Shown here in pieces: positions 40,916 through 53,194 of a stretch of DNA of 64,000 bases. The position numbers and the translations under genes are program-made. Below the pieces are notes generated by a model, which searched no databases, was not told the DNA's origin, and was given only the letters and a program-made list of their open reading frames with translations. How positions within the stretch are numbered: position 1 is the stretch's first letter; every line of letters starts with the position of its first letter. Source of the stretch: Angiostrongylus vasorum (taxonomy: Eukaryota > Nematoda > Chromadorea > Rhabditida > Metastrongylidae); contig JADANN010000424.1 in NCBI GenBank assembly GCA_018806985.1, forward strand, positions 116,001 through 180,000. Direction: 5' to 3'.

Positions 40916-41099
40916 TGGTTTGAGCTCGTTATCTAGTCTGTTTTATCGGGAGAGGGGTTTATCACTTGGCTGTCATTGTCGAACCGATCAAGTTGTATGA
41001 GTTGGTTGGTTACGGACGCTAAGTGAGAGATGAGCGGTTTTGACGTGGACAGTGAGATGCACTTTCAGAAACCCCCCACCGATAGTGGACGGACAGCAC

Positions 41100-42979
41100 A
41101 TGCAGGCTCTTCATCCTGCCGATCAGCAGTGGGTTGGCTCACATCAGCAGCAGTCACCAGCCCAGCCTGTCCAGGTACGACATTTTGATGTTTCCTCTAG
41201 GTCTGATGTAGTACTAACCAGTAAGGCGGTAAAGTCATAAGTCGATTTCAAGCTACGAAACTGGAGTGATTGGGGCGTCACACTAGACATCACTAACGGA
41301 ACGACGGAATATCTTAGGGCTGAGCAAAGAAGGGTGGTTTTCGTTTCTCACAATTCTTTTGATTTTTAGCATCATGGTGGTTCTATGATTACGGACGAGA
41401 TCCGCTTCAGCATAATCGACGCCGTCTATCTGAGACCAGGAATATGGGATTGCCAAAGGTGTTCTCTTTTGCACATCCTTTGTACCAAATTCATCACAGT
41501 TATACTTTTAACTTTATCAGGGAGAAGACTGTTGGTCCATCAAGAAAAGAGCTATTCGCCGAAGTGACGACGCTCATCAACCAACAGAATCAGCTTGATC
41601 CTGAGCTTACACGTACGTGGGACTTCACGATTGTTTTTCTAGGTTTTTTCCCACCTTGTTGATATCAGTTGTGAGACTGTTTAAGGGGGAACGTTTGTGT
41701 GGGAGCAAGCCATGAATGTTTGGTGGTAGCGATGTATTGTGTTTTAGGTGGTTTTAGAGTGAAATATTTCCTAAACTTTAGAAAATTCTATTCATTCAAG
41801 TGTACTACCTAGAATCTATGCGGGAGCATCAGCCACATCCATTAGCACATGCCTCCGTTTTGTTGATACGAGGCATTTGACCCTCGGTCAGCACTCACGT
41901 GCTACTATCTTTTGAAGCCAATTTAATTTATACACTACTTCGTAACTGCAAACTTCGTTCTCTAATCTTAAGTTCTAGTCAGGGTGGGAAGTCTTCGTTT
42001 CTATGGTAAGTCGACCTGTTCTTTCCAGTACTTCCCTATGACTTTGACGTCCAAGGTTAACTTTTGATGCAAAATTTCAAGGATCACATATATCTGACTA
42101 CCTAATTTTTTGCCCCCGAGTTTCTCTTCATCTGTGTTCTTTTTTGGATAGCCCGACCATCATAGGTTCCTTACATAAGCTGTGTACACAGTGGCTTTTT
42201 TCTAAGTAGACAGTAACTTACTGTTACCTTTCCAGCAGAGGAAGTCGAAAAACAGTGGAAAAATTTGAAGGACACATACGTGAAAACCAGAAAGAAGGTA
42301 TTTAAAATTGTCTTTTGTTTGGTGTCGTACAGTTGTCATGAATCTTTTTTAGAGATTGACTTTTACAGTTATCGTATAACAGCGACAGCATGCCAGTGAC
42401 GCCCAAATGGAAATTCTACAGTTCTCTGATGTTTCTGGATGATCTATTCAGCGTTCATCGAAATAATCTTAAACGAAGAATTGACGACGTTTCGGGTTCC
42501 TCTCAGGTGTGCATTTCTTTCAGATGACTGGGGTCATCCTTACTATGCCAGCAATTGTTTTGACGGTTGAGGCCGTACAAAGCCAACAATATATAAATCT
42601 AACTCATTACGTCTTCCTAGTGGGCTTATCACTTCACAATAGTGAAGTAGTGTTTGTTGTAAAATCTTAATGGTCATTCTTCGGCGCAAATTTTAAAGAA
42701 ATGTTTGCTGTAAGTAGCGAGTTGCAGAGGGTTGCAAGCTTTTTTCTTTTAATTTTTTTTTGTTTTCAGAATGCGATAGTTTCGGCGAAGCGAATTCCTC
42801 CTCCACCATCAGAAGAAACCGAAGATGAAGATGAATATATGGCTTTCTGTCGTTCACTTTTACACCCCTTAAGGGAAATTGCTTACAAGGATCGGATCCA
42901 GTATCTAAAAGTCCAGAAGGCAATCCGGGATCTGCTTCATGACGCACAAATGGATATGCTTCTTACCCATATGCGATAG
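41100..42979 (+). CDS. MADF-BESS domain protein (putative transcription regulator)
   Basis: Exons 41100-41174, 41370-41458, 41521-41612, 42236-42297, 42369-42506 and 42770-42979 give 666 nt (221 aa plus TAG), with all phases consistent. A Gln/Pro-rich start (HPADQQWVGSHQQQSPAQP) leads into a MADF domain from about residue 32. Its hallmarks are a hydrophobic helix plus RPGIWD (IRFSIIDAVYLRPGIWD), then EVEKQWKNLKDTYVKTRKK and a WKFYSSLMFLDDLF ending. The C-terminus (residues about 175-210, FCRSLLHPLREIAYKDRIQY) resembles a BESS protein-interaction motif. MADF domains are Myb-like DNA-binding modules, so a nuclear role is inferred. The start is uncertain: the frame is open upstream to a possible TTTCAG acceptor at 41067, so a further 5' exon or a spliced leader could exist. 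Confidence 0.82.
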
Positions 42980-43549
42980 GGTACACTGTGGTCCACACCA
43001 ACTTCCGGGTTCTTTTCCCATATTTGCCATCACTTCTGTTTATTGATATGTTTAACCCCACAGTGTCACGCTTGAGCAGTTCTTTTAGTGTTTTTATGTA
43101 TACTGTGCCCTAGAGGTCGTAGATAAGGAATTGCTACCCGTTTTAATATTTGTTTTAACCTCATGTATGTGGGGTTTCATGATGTATTGTGATACAGGAA
43201 GAAGATATTTTTTATCAATGGTTACCATCATCTTGATATGAAAGATATATTTGAACTGATGTAACGCAATAACCAGCTTAGAATATTTTCCCGTACGATT
43301 TTTGTCATCGCTTGCGGCTGCTTCAAGACATTGGAGTCCAAGAGCTTGGGAAGAATTCGGACTTATTAACCATCTTGGCCAGCGCAGATCCCGCACCAGG
43401 CCATTCGTCGTAATAAATGATCTGAAAATACCACATTCCAGGGCTCCATTTTCGACATGGGCGCCTATGTTAACACATTTTGTGAAACTGTTAATAACAA
43501 AAAAGGAGAAAAAAAGGCATTAGAGCGAAGGTTAGACAGTAAAGAAGTT

Positions 43550-43764
43550 GTTTTGGTGGGAATTGCTTGACAAACTGCTGACGACGGAGTTTTCCGCGCA
43601 AAAGGGCGGCAACACATGACGCACAGATCTGGTTTTCCTGCGGTTCCCGATGATTTTCCAGTCACTAAAGCATCTAAAGGGTTCAGAACTTTAGATGTAG
43701 ACTTTAGATTCCGTGCTCTATCGGCTTCATCGTCCACGTAATTTTTATATAGTATTCTTCCCAC
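43550..43764 (-). CDS. orphan exon candidate, unknown protein
   Basis: A minus open segment with a protein-like composition (NYVDDEADRARNLKSTSKVL, then PDLCVMCCRPFARKTPSSAV, with a CxxCC cluster). It lacks an assigned start, partner exon or family. The codon mix resembles the assembled genes better than the repeats do. Confidence 0.27.
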
Positions 43765-44627
43765 TTCAAATATGCTTATGTGTTGAGATTTCCCGGAGAT
43801 TGGAGGTGGAATTTGATTGCTTTTGAAAGTTGCAGTGTTAGCTCTATAGCCGCCAGTAGCAAAGAAATTTTGAGGAACAGCCGTGTTCTAATTGGAACTT
43901 CGTGTTTAACTGTTGTGTTGAATACAAAACATCTTAAGAACGAAGTACGTTTTGCGTTCAACACATTGATTTAGGATCTCATCTTGGTAGAATAAGGGGG
44001 CTTGTTCTCTGTACGGAAAGATCAGAAAAGTTTAGTGTTGAGTGGTACAACTAATAACATTAAGTATGAGGCGCTGCGGTGGCTCCGAATTGAAGCCAAT
44101 CACCAATTCTGGGTAGGATGCATTGCAGTCAATGCATCTCATACGAGTTGCTTTAAGAAAGGGTCGTATCTGCATTCCGAATAAGTGGTACTAAGTTATC
44201 CAACTTATACAAAAGTGGATATGCATACAGTGCCTTATTGCTGCCTGATGGCGGTTGTTCCACGTCTTGCGGTGAAGATAAGGTAGTATTGATGAAGTCC
44301 ATAGGTAAGTTACCTGGTCTTTGGATGAGTTTTTAAGGGATGAGAACGAGTTTTTAAACTGGCGTTTGCTACAAAGATATCTCATTGGTTCAGAACTTCG
44401 TTCAAATAAAATTGGTAACACAGGAAGAACAGAAAAACATTGCCGACGTTGTTCATCCAACACAAGCTGGAAGGAAGATATTTCAAGTTCGAACAGCTAT
44501 TTGTGGATAGAGAAGATTCTCCATAAACATCAACATTCTCTACGTTTTTATGCATCCTACGCGTACTTTCTTTAATTGCTTCATCGTAGTCAACTCGTTG
44601 CACCGTCAGTGAGTTATAGCCGCTGGT

Positions 44628-44837
44628 TCATGTTTTGGTCTCGCAGCTGGCTCGTGGTGTGCTTGTAAGCTCTTCATAGGATGGCTGGGAACTAATAGCG
44701 TCCATAACAGTGCCGTTTGCCTCCAAACGATGCGCAGAGGAGCCATTGTCTTTCCACATCACTTTGTTATCCCCTTCTGACCTTCTCTGCATACTCTTTC
44801 TTCGATTTAAACAGATTAGAATAATGCTATGTCTCAC
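44628..44837 (-). CDS. orphan terminal-exon candidate, polar tail
   Basis: Minus open segment ending in a stop at its low-coordinate end, rich in polar residues (MQRRSEGDNKVMWKDNGSSA, EANGTVMDAISSQPSYEEL). It resembles a cytoplasmic tail, but no membrane-segment exon was found next to it. It might belong with the candidate at 43764. Confidence 0.22.
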   Translation of the reverse strand: MRHSIILICLNRRKSMQRRSEGDNKVMWKDNGSSAHRLEANGTVMDAISSQPSYEELTSTPRASCETKT

Positions 44838-45309
44838 ATTACTTTATCATCGACGTATTAAAGTTGTCATCAATCCTCGTGTAATAGCTAGTCGCTATTC
44901 CATAGAAATCACTCCACCGAATCTTCTTCCTCATTGTATTATTCTTACAACTTAAACTCCCATAAGCTTACACTTGCCTTCTGGTGTGCTGGCATCTCGC
45001 ACGTCGCCTACTGAACCGCTAATGGTGTATTCTGCACCACAGTTAACCCCCTGTTACCATATTGTCATTGGCATTGTTTAAGTATTGCCGCGTGGTTATT
45101 GTTGCACCAATTTATTCATTATACAAAAGATATTTGATTACCCAAGTTTAACGTTGTGCTTGCCGCAACGTCAAAAAGCCTCACGTGGCAAATTCGTAAA
45201 GAGTCGAGCATGAGCACTATGCTTCCCACTAGTGATTATTCGCTGCCGAGAATTGGCTTTAACACTTATTTTGATTGGCGAATAGTATAGGCTATACTTT
45301 TGACTCTCT

Positions 45310-45595
45310 CCCGCGTGTGGCGCAGTGGTCGGAGGCGCCCTGCAACAAAAAAGTGGAATCCATCCCTAGCGCCCATGGCCCACCAAGCCTTCCATCTCTC
45401 CGGGGTCGGCAAATTGGTACCAGACCTGTTTAGGGAGGATAGCAGCACTGGCTCGGTACATCGGTAGGCCACCGCGAGTCATTGCAACGGCCAGATATGC
45501 ATTCAGTCACCTCCAAACGATGCTTAATGAAGTGGAATGCATGGCGCATCCTTTAGAGATTGATCAACGCCGAGAGCTTTTTCTTTATTTATACT
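45310..45595 (+). repeat. SINE A
   Basis: CGCGTGTGGCGCAGTGGTCG head, full body with GGTACCAGACCTG and CAGCACTGGCTCGG, tail GAGCTTTTTCTTTATTTATA. Confidence 0.9.
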
Positions 45596-47218
45596 TCTGT
45601 CATAAACTACAAATTCGCTGCAGAAGGGAAAACAGCATATAGTATAAAGTAAAACCCTTTTGCTCCCTACTTTATTTCTAGTCTTGTTCAAAAAACTCAG
45701 TAAAATTTGCAATATAGCAGGAATTTCGCTAACAGAAAATGGGCTAGAACCTGACCTCTTTGGCTTTTAGATTCAGAAATCCACTCCACCAGGAGAATGT
45801 TCCAGTAGATAAGACCAATGCATCACAAAGCGTCATAATCGCCATATCTACTTCACGATGCTTACCCGGACACGAGAAGAGTGTGCCTGTCGTGAGAGAG
45901 TTATCGTATTGACGTAATTATTTATTAACAAGCGAAAGATCGAGGATAACCATGGTTGAGAGGGACAGACATATTGACTGAGCTGCTGCAGAGCGATAGT
46001 GCTTATGCAGGTTTTTCTTTTCCCATTTATTCAACTAGTCGTTGTTTGATTTTTCCAAAGCACAATTTAAGTACGGCGTCGCAAAGTGACCTATAACTTT
46101 GCTAGTACGACGACTGTTCAGGGTGGCTTGTGTTTACCAGTAGGCAGACGAATCAGTAAGCTGTTCTTTGATAACGCCTTCGATTTCCACTGACCCAGCA
46201 CGCAAAGTGTGTTTGCTTTAGCTTTGGCATCATTCATTTCATCCAAACTTGCGCACGCTCATCGCTCTGAGTCAGACGATGCTGGACCTACTACATATTT
46301 CGTGCAAATTTTGTGGTTTATGACAAAATTTTCGTCGAGTACGGTATGAATTGGACTCAACGCATGCAGTACGCAATGGAACCAAAAAAGAGGTCAGTAC
46401 TTTTACGTTACTGCGTCGGTAGAAAAAGTCCCCATGGTACTCATGTATTTCTATTCGTGCTGCGGTGACACCGCATTACCTCCTCATAAGTGAAACTCTT
46501 GTTTGCAGAGATAGCTTAGTACCTTCCTGGTCCTCCGTGGCAGAACGAAGGTACTCATTCAGTGAACAACTTCTTATGGACTAATAATCAAAGAATGCAG
46601 GTTTTTTTGCGCCACACTTGGCAAGACATCCAAGGTGGGGTGAGCTACTGAGGTGATGCAAAGGTGTAACCAAAAAAATTTTGTGATCAAATGAACTCCC
46701 AGAAGGAAAAGTGCATTGAAATCGACGTATATTTTGCAATCTGCTTCAAATATGAGTTGAAACCCTATGAAGATAATTTTCCCACAGTAGTTCAGGATCC
46801 AAGAGCTTGACAGAGGTTGTTCTATTGCTTTAAGGGTCTACATAAAGATAACAGATGACAGATGGACGAAAAGAGCAGTGGGGTGGACTCCAAGAGAATG
46901 CAAATGTCCTCTTTGAAGGCCACCCAAACGATGGGCAGACGTGTTTGTGGCTAACGTCAAGCATCAGCACTTCTAGATGGCAACGACATCAGGATTACTG
47001 AATGAGCTTCGTGGATGTCACCATGTTCGAAGCAGACCACCACTATGGACGATGAATGCGCAAGAGAAAAACGAATGGAAATTATGCTGAAGCCCACACA
47101 AACAGTGAAGATGAGCCATCCAGGTATCCAAGTAGGCAAGCATTATTATCATTATTACTATCATTATTGTTATCCTTTATTAATTGCTGTTATCGTTATT
47201 TATTTTTTACTAATCATT
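45596..47218. other. intergenic, nothing recognised
   Basis: About 1.6 kb. No repeat family, and only short open frames without motifs. Confidence 0.4.
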
Positions 47219-47475
47219 ATGGGCGCGTGTGGCGCAGTGGTTGGAGGCGCCACTGCGACACACGCGTGGAATCGATTCCCGCGTCCATGGCCTACCAAGC
47301 CTCCCATCTCACCGGGGTCGGCAAATTGGTACCAGACTTGTCTTGGAGGATAGCAGCACTGGCTCGATACATCCGTAGGCCATCGCTGGTCATTGTAAAG
47401 GCCAGATATGCATTCAGCATGGCGCATCCCTCAGGGGATTGATCAACGCCGAGAGCTTTATCCTTTCCTTTTCTA
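47219..47475 (+). repeat. SINE A, one of the best tRNA heads
   Basis: GGGCGCGTGTGGCGCAGTGG head with GGAATCGATTCCCGCG. A small deletion lies before GGCGCATCCCTCAGGGGATT. Tail CTTTATCCTTTCCTTTTC. Confidence 0.9.
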
Positions 47476-47524
47476 AAAGCCTTTAGAATGTAGACGTCTT
47501 TGACAACAAGATCTTTTCTGGAAA

Positions 47525-47738
47525 TTATAGTACTTTAATTTTCTGGGTCTCCAAATCTCTACTTTTTCGCTTTTCTTCATAGGAGATCCTATTTTGAACA
47601 GCGAAACGATTAGCAAGCCGAATTTCCTCCGACATAAAGTGACGACACCACGATTGCATCGTTGTTGCCCACAGTTGCCGAGCTTTCGTTAGAAGTTCCG
47701 ATTTCTTCAACAATTTCTTTGAAAATTTGAATTTTAAA
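47525..47738 (-). CDS. orphan terminal-exon candidate, basic helical
   Basis: TTTTCAAAG acceptor at 47739 followed by about 70 open codons to TAA. Content is basic and helical (LLKKSELLTKARQLWATTMQ, EEIRLANRFAVQNRISYEEK). No domain recognised. It conflicts topologically with the plus-strand candidate at 47937, so at most one is likely real. Confidence 0.3.
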
Positions 47739-47936
47739 CAATGGCAAAATGGAACAACGTGTTGGAAAAATTATTCGTACCCTTAAATGTAAAGAGCAAA
47801 GTCTCTTCTACAAAAATGTCAGCGCATGAATCTTTGAGGGACTCTAGTTGTCGAAAATTCTTGGCCAAAAAACCAGCATCGCCCACTGTTTGCTAAAAGT
47901 TTTGCCATATTTTCCTTTTTTTTCTCACAGTTTTAG

Positions 47937-48222
47937 TATTGAAACACTCAGACAACGACAACCTGCCTTCGCACGCCGTAAGGGGCTCCAGCACTTTTCC
48001 CGTCTGTGGTTTCCACTGGAAACCCTAGAGTGCAGGGTTAGAGTACTCTCAGGTGTTAACCATAAGCAGTCGTTGTGTTCTATGGAACGGAGGAGAATTT
48101 CCAGCCCTGTAACCCGAACTCATCAAGAAGACAGCGATTCCCGTAACGACAGCGAAACCTGCGACTGGTCGCCTGACCATGTGATCAACAAGGCGAATCC
48201 GTTTAACTGGCTTACATCCTAG
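47937..48222 (+). CDS. orphan terminal-exon candidate
   Basis: A T-rich tract and TCTCACAG precede an open segment ending in TAG at 48222. The last part (RTHQEDSDSRNDSETCDWSP, then NPFNWLTS) looks coding. Another frame is also open to 48030, so the frame choice is uncertain. No family recognised. Confidence 0.25.
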
Positions 48223-48467
48223 CATAACTTTTCAGCTTCTCATCTGCAGAATTTAAAGAAATTCTCGATGCACATCTTTCTATAGATAAGTAGACAAACG
48301 AATGCAATCGCGTCCCCTGGTCATCGTCCGTCAACCTAGCTCAACCAGTCTTCACCTCGGGCGTTTCTTCGATGTCGTGTCCTTTGAGATCGTTCATTTG
48401 AGCGTTTACACAAGGTAAACAATGACAAGGACAAGGCGACATATTACTAACTACTATTTGATTCTTT

Positions 48468-48632
48468 CTATTATAACTACAATGATGCTGAGAGATTTGC
48501 AAAACTCCGGACCGCAGGTGTCTGCAGTGGGGGGTCGAACCCACTATTAATCTTACCGGGAGCTAACGTGTTCATCACCAATCCATGCGGCTCCTTCGTT
48601 TTGCATTTCTCTCAGCCGTGTTTTAACCTATA
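48468..48632 (-). repeat. repeat C
   Basis: ACTACAATGATGCTGAGAGA, GGTGTCTGCAGTGGGGGGTC, AACGTGTTCATCACCA, CTTCGTTTTGCATTTCTCTC. Confidence 0.8.
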
Positions 48633-48934
48633 GGTGCTACCAGCAATCTTCCTATTGCCTCATTTATGCAATTAGGTCGTTTTATTTACAACAGTCTTCT
48701 ATTCAGTTGCAAGTAACATAGCCAGAGATGTCACAGCTCCATCTGTGTCGCTCCAACCGTATTGAATCCCTGTGGTTGTCTCATGAGTATCATGGGTACA
48801 CATTCTACTGAAGAAGCAAAGCAACGATTCTATCCTACAAGTCACTGTCCATCCCGGATTCTTATTCACTTCTTTGGTAAGATAGTAAACTGATGCGTAT
48901 ATTGAGCAAGAGAAAGCAAAGGTTCAGGCTCATT

Positions 48935-49080
48935 AGGGGTGAACAAGGCGAAACCGCTGAAACATCATCTATTGTACTGATAAGTGCTTTAATACCAACT
49001 TCGCGTCTGCTCATTGAGGGAATACAGTGAATTATTGATCAATGCCAAGGTTTATAGAAAGTCGGTCTTGCGACTCATTA
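48935..49080 (+). mobile_element. Penelope-like element 3' end, decayed
   Basis: GAACAAGGCGAAACCGCTGA is a decayed hammerhead-like block. It is followed by TCTGCTCATTGAG and the terminal block TGCCAAGGTTTATAGAAAGT. Confidence 0.6.
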
Positions 49081-49119
49081 GGAAATTTGGCGTTAACTAA
49101 TATCACCACAAATTGGAGA

Positions 49120-49398
49120 AGTGCTTGTAGCATATTTGATTAGATCCCGCACTACACGCGTGGTCTTTGCTTCGATCCCATGCCGTGGACAAACTAAGTC
49201 CTCGATCCCTCCGGGATAGGCAGATTTGCACCAGACTTGTCTACGATGATTGAAGCACTGATTTGAAACATCAATAAGCTTCCGCACGCCACTGTATAAA
49301 ACATATATTCAGTCAGTCACCTCTAATGATGCTTAGTGAATTCGAATGTGTGGCGTTAATCAATCCCTAAGGGATTCACTTTTCCTTTATCTTTTAGC
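49120..49398 (+). repeat. SINE A, strongly diverged
   Basis: GCTTCGATCCCATGCC B-box, GATAGGCAGATTTGCACCAG, CTCTAATGATGCTTAGTGAA, tail TTCCTTTATCTTTTAGC. Confidence 0.65.
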
Positions 49399-49689
49399 TT
49401 TATCTTCCTAACCTTTTTGCCAACGGCAAAAAAATGACAAAACAAAGCAAACCTTTCTCTTGAGCTGGTAGGTGATTCGTTACCCAAGAAGGATTATCCG
49501 AGCAAATCACGAAAACCACCTAAATCACCAGCGGTCAGAGATATAACTTGATCGCGAATATTTCATGCACAAATGAATCAGAAAAATGAAAAGTATCCAA
49601 CGCGATGGTTACAAACGGACGAAAAAAATTTTTTGTAAATGAACAGTCAGATAACAAACTCATGTTTGCTCGTGAAGGGAAAAAAAGTG

Positions 49690-49735
49690 GGTTATTTGAT
49701 CAATGCCGAGGTCAATAGAAAGTCGGTCTTGGGAA
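49690..49735 (+). mobile_element. Penelope-like terminal block
   Basis: TTGATCAATGCCGAGGTCAA followed by TAGAAAGTCGG is the outermost PLE sequence seen in other copies. Nothing internal remains. Confidence 0.5.
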
Positions 49736-49804
49736 TCACTAGAAGGGGATCGTTGTCTGGGTATGAATGGTATTCTCCCTACTATTTATTGCGTGCTTCA
49801 AAAG

Positions 49805-50092
49805 GTCGCGTGTGGCGCAGTGGTTGGAGGCGCCAGTGCGACACACACGTGGAATCGATCCTAGCGCCCATGGAATCACCAAGCCTTCCATCCCTCCGGG
49901 GTCGGCAAATTGGTATCAGACTTGTCTGGGATGATAGCAGCATTGGCTCGATACGTCGGTAGACCACTGCGAGTCATTGTAAAGGCCAGATATGAATTCA
50001 ATCACCTCCAAACAATGCTTAGTGAAGTCGAATGCATGGCGCATCCCTTAGGGATTGATCAACGCCGAGAGCTTTATCCTTTTTATCCTTTT
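49805..50092 (+). repeat. SINE A, full length
   Basis: TCGCGTGTGGCGCAGTGGTT head, CAGACTTGTCTGGGATGATA, CATCCCTTAGGGATTGATCA, tail TTTATCCTTTTTATCCTTT. Confidence 0.92.
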
Positions 50093-50239
50093 ACTATGGT
50101 CACCATGCAGATACATCGCTGTGTGCACTTGGAACGATTCTGTAGCTTAAGTTGAGCCATTTTCGACATTTCTATACCCGCGCATTCCAACAATAGCCAC
50201 AGCGTTTACTTTTTTACTTTTTATTTTCTGCCTACTACA

Positions 50240-50415
50240 ATTTTTACGGTAGGGTACTATGCGAAATGCAACCACAAGATGCTGAGATATTTGCAAAACT
50301 CCGGATCGCAGGTGTCTGCTATGGGAAACGAACACGCTAATACCCTTTGAAGTGGCTAACGCGTTCACCACCAAACTATACGGGTCCTCCGTTTCGCCAG
50401 TTTTGCAAATAAGCA
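50240..50415 (-). repeat. repeat C
   Basis: AGGGTACTATGCGAAATGCA, GATGCTGAGATATTTGC, GGTGTCTGCTATGGGAAACG, CGCGTTCACCACC. Confidence 0.8.
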
Positions 50416-51424
50416 CAGAGATTAAAACCAAATAGCAGCTAAGTGTTAGTCAAACTAGCGGCCAATGAATTTTCTGAGAAACGATTTTTTTGTGAACCAC
50501 TATTGTAAAGAATAACCTTCCTAGTTTCAAGTCTCTTACTTTGATCCGCCTTCGATTAGTTATCGATCGAATGTACATGGCGTGGTAAAAAGAAGAGTTC
50601 TAGAACCCATGATAAGGAACACTATCGTGTTCATAATTTCGCGTATGAGTTAATACACGCTTCAGAAACTTGGAAGCTGTCTAAGCAGGAAGAAAAAATA
50701 ACTGAGCGGTATCCAACTCGCAGTCGCAAAGATAGAGCTGAGAGAGTCCTGCATCCTCTCAGTAAGAGATCGTCGCTGAATAGCCAAGATGTCGACAATG
50801 ATATAGCACACACGTGATGCATTTTAATGACTACCGGTGGTTAAGCGCCGTTAACGATTGGGTCATAAGAAAAGTCAAGCTCATGATAGGAAGATGGCCG
50901 ACAATATTCTTAGACTTCTATACGAAGGTCGTAGATAGAAAAGTGAAGTTGTCCGAGTACCCTTAAGAAAGTAGAATCCACTGAGTAACCTTGGTACGCG
51001 ACAGGAATAAAAGGATGCTTTGCGCTGGACTCACTGAACGACCAATTCGCCGTAGAAGTTGTAATTTCAATACAGTATTCCTGGAAAGTTTGCCCTCTCA
51101 TTGTAGTGAGGAGTGCTCCCGAGCTTGGAAAAGCGCATCCAAGTTGAGAAAGTAGTTCGAATATTTCGATTCAGAAACCTAGCTCAAAGTAATCTACCCC
51201 CAGATGTCGCAGCGAGACAATCCCATGTGCTTCCGGATAAAGAAAAACGCTGGCACGGATATTCGGTATTTTTATAGAATATAGTACCTTTCCAACCAAT
51301 AAATACCAGGCGAAAGTGAAGACAAATTTTTGAAAATAGCACTCTAAGCATTCAAGTAATGAATGAATGAATTGATGAATTTTTCTTAGTCAAGTCTGTT
51401 AAACATAATTTTAATGAATAGGTA
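50416..51424. other. intergenic, nothing recognised
   Basis: One kilobase without repeat landmark or supported exon. Confidence 0.42.
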
Positions 51425-51795
51425 CTTGAACTTGATACTTGAATGGCTGGTCCTCACTGGTTGTGCGGACCTCAGCATAATCTCCATTTTTCGGAGATTT
51501 GGTGGTTAAGCCATTGTCGTTTGCTGGAATCCCGAGGTCAGCCTGGCCAAGGTCTGCCCCAGCTCTTCACCACCACAGGCAATCGCAGCCCTTGTGGATC
51601 GGAGGAAAATTTACCACTATGCGACTTTAATACCAGGACGGTGGTGGTATTGGTTTGCTCTTAGCATGGAAACGCCGGACTCCTTCCCAGCCCGGGAGAC
51701 CCTGCCTGGAGACGAATCCCTCACTGTACTTCGCAGTCCGACACCCAGAAACACCTCCCAGCTACGATGAGGCGGTAAACCGTTGGGAAGTGAAT
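51425..51795 (+). repeat. repeat B
   Basis: ACTTGATACTTGAATGGCTG start. The hairpin arm is partly deleted (GACGGTGGTGGTATTGG). End AGGCGGTAAACCGTTGGGAA. Confidence 0.88.
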
Positions 51796-52084
51796 AAGTA
51801 GTTTTTGAATAGCATGATTTCTTCTGGCATCGAAAAGCTTAGAGGGAAAGAAACTTAAAAAAGAAAAAACTTAGAAACAAAAGTGGAATTCCCAACATCA
51901 TACCACTCATAATAGACGTGTGAACGAAGTGCAAAGGATGAAAACCTGTTAACGAATTATAGATTTTCAGTCCCCAGATTAATTTCAGCTTAATTTGAAC
52001 CACATATTGAACTGCTTACAAAGATTATCCATCCCATTTTCGCTCGATAACGTCTTTGGCAGTATTCATAACCAGAAAATATCT

Positions 52085-52215
52085 TGATTTCCTCTAGCGT
52101 AGTGGTTAGAGGTGCCCCACACATGAGCCGTGGTTCGAATTCGTGTCCACAGCTAACCTAGCGTCCAATCCATCACAGTTCAGAAAATTAAAAACCAGAC
52201 TACTCTGCGGAAGGT
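52085..52215 (+). repeat. SINE A 5' fragment, tRNA-like
   Basis: CTCTAGCGTAGTGGTTAGAG with GTGGTTCGAATTCGTG keeps good A and B boxes. The 5' acceptor strand does not match its 3' side, so it is a SINE relic rather than a tRNA gene. Confidence 0.55.
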
Positions 52216-52235
52216 AAAACAGAATGAATAACTCC

Positions 52236-53004
52236 CACGATCGGCTTTCTATTAACCTCGACATTGATCAAATAATTCTTTATAATCTTGTTGAGCAAAC
52301 GCGAGGTGTTATTTTATTCTTTATTTAAGAACAAGCTGACGTTTCGGCGGATTTTGCCTTCCTCAAAGCCTGGAAAGGTCAAGTTGACTTCAATCTACGT
52401 GGCCAAAGACCTCCATAACCAAACGGAAAAAGTGCTAAACCAAGATTTCAATCACACTCTATGCAGAAGGGCTTCTTTGCACACTCACCGCTTTCTATGA
52501 GTCTTCCACTGAATATGTCACGTGGAGACCTACCGCACAGGATTCACATGGAAGCGTAATATGCCCCCTCTCATCAGAATAATAGGCTTATATATTGCCC
52601 AATATCACGCGTGATAACGAGGCATTCTTCCCTGCGGTTCATTTTTCGGATTCTTGGAATTGATCCGGAAAGCCTCGAGGATTTTGCGCACTTGTGTTTT
52701 CGATTTCTGTGCGAGGATCGTAACTACTACTTCAAAATCCTTCCTGTTATGTCTCTGCGTCCTGTGCGTGCCTAGTGAAGTATTTGGTTTAAGTTTGCCG
52801 ACTATACGTTTTTTTTATACAGACGCAGAGTGGTCTACCCGTTTCGCCAATGTATTCGTCCCAGCACGATTTACAAGAGATCAGATAAACTGTACCCGAA
52901 CCCATGAAATCACCGTCTCTACCATTAGGGCAAATGATGATTCTGCGTTGCACGTAGACGGTCATATAGGCGGTTGCGAACAGAGTGAATGGATTGGTAG
53001 GCAT
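52236..53004 (-). mobile_element. Penelope-like element 3' part with GIY-YIG endonuclease fragment
   Basis: The coding part (53004-52789 minus) contains CPNGRDGD, GTVYLISCKSC and EYIGETGR, the GIY-YIG endonuclease signature with its Cys-containing linker as in the long copy at 60250. Downstream are the GGCATTC block shared with the inverted pair, a hammerhead-like motif at 52335-52370, and the terminal CGGCTTTCTATTAACCTCG. Reverse transcriptase is absent, so the copy is 5' truncated. Confidence 0.85.
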
Positions 53005-53118
53005 TGAGAGTCATTTTACAGGGAAAATATGCATTCAGTCAGCTCTAGAATGCGATGAGCGGAGTTGGATTCATGGCGCCTCCCTAAGGGTTTGATCAAC
53101 GTCTCACGCTTTAACCTA
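53003..53118 (+). repeat. SINE A 3' fragment
   Basis: GAGAGTCATTTTACAGG, ATATGCATTCAGTCAG, TCCCTAAGGGTTTGATCAAC, CACGCTTTAACC. Confidence 0.6.
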
Positions 53119-53194
53119 TATGCTGTATGTTCACTACTACTTCAAAGGATGATGACGATCTATACGGGATTCGACATTCAGTGCAAAAACATAC

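Larger units (their letters stand above)
42980..45309. other. intergenic with weak coding traces
   Basis: Follows the MADF gene. Apart from the minus-strand candidates listed separately, nothing is recognised and no A-D repeat is seen. Confidence 0.35.

Noticed and set aside
25830..42979. An operon of the TPR-like, PDPR and MADF genes
   Set aside because: Same strand, but gaps are about 1 kb, one filled with repeat B, whereas nematode operon genes usually sit about 100-400 bp apart. Spliced-leader evidence would be needed.
47219..47290. A functional tRNA gene at the SINE A head
   Set aside because: Acceptor ends and A/B boxes fit, but the anticodon arm is not a proper 5-bp stem with 7-nt loop and the unit is followed by the SINE body; about 20 copies exist.
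52085..52150. tRNA gene (CTCTAGCGTAGTGGTTAGAG ... GGTTCGAATTC)
   Set aside because: No complementary acceptor strand, and a SINE A-like body follows.
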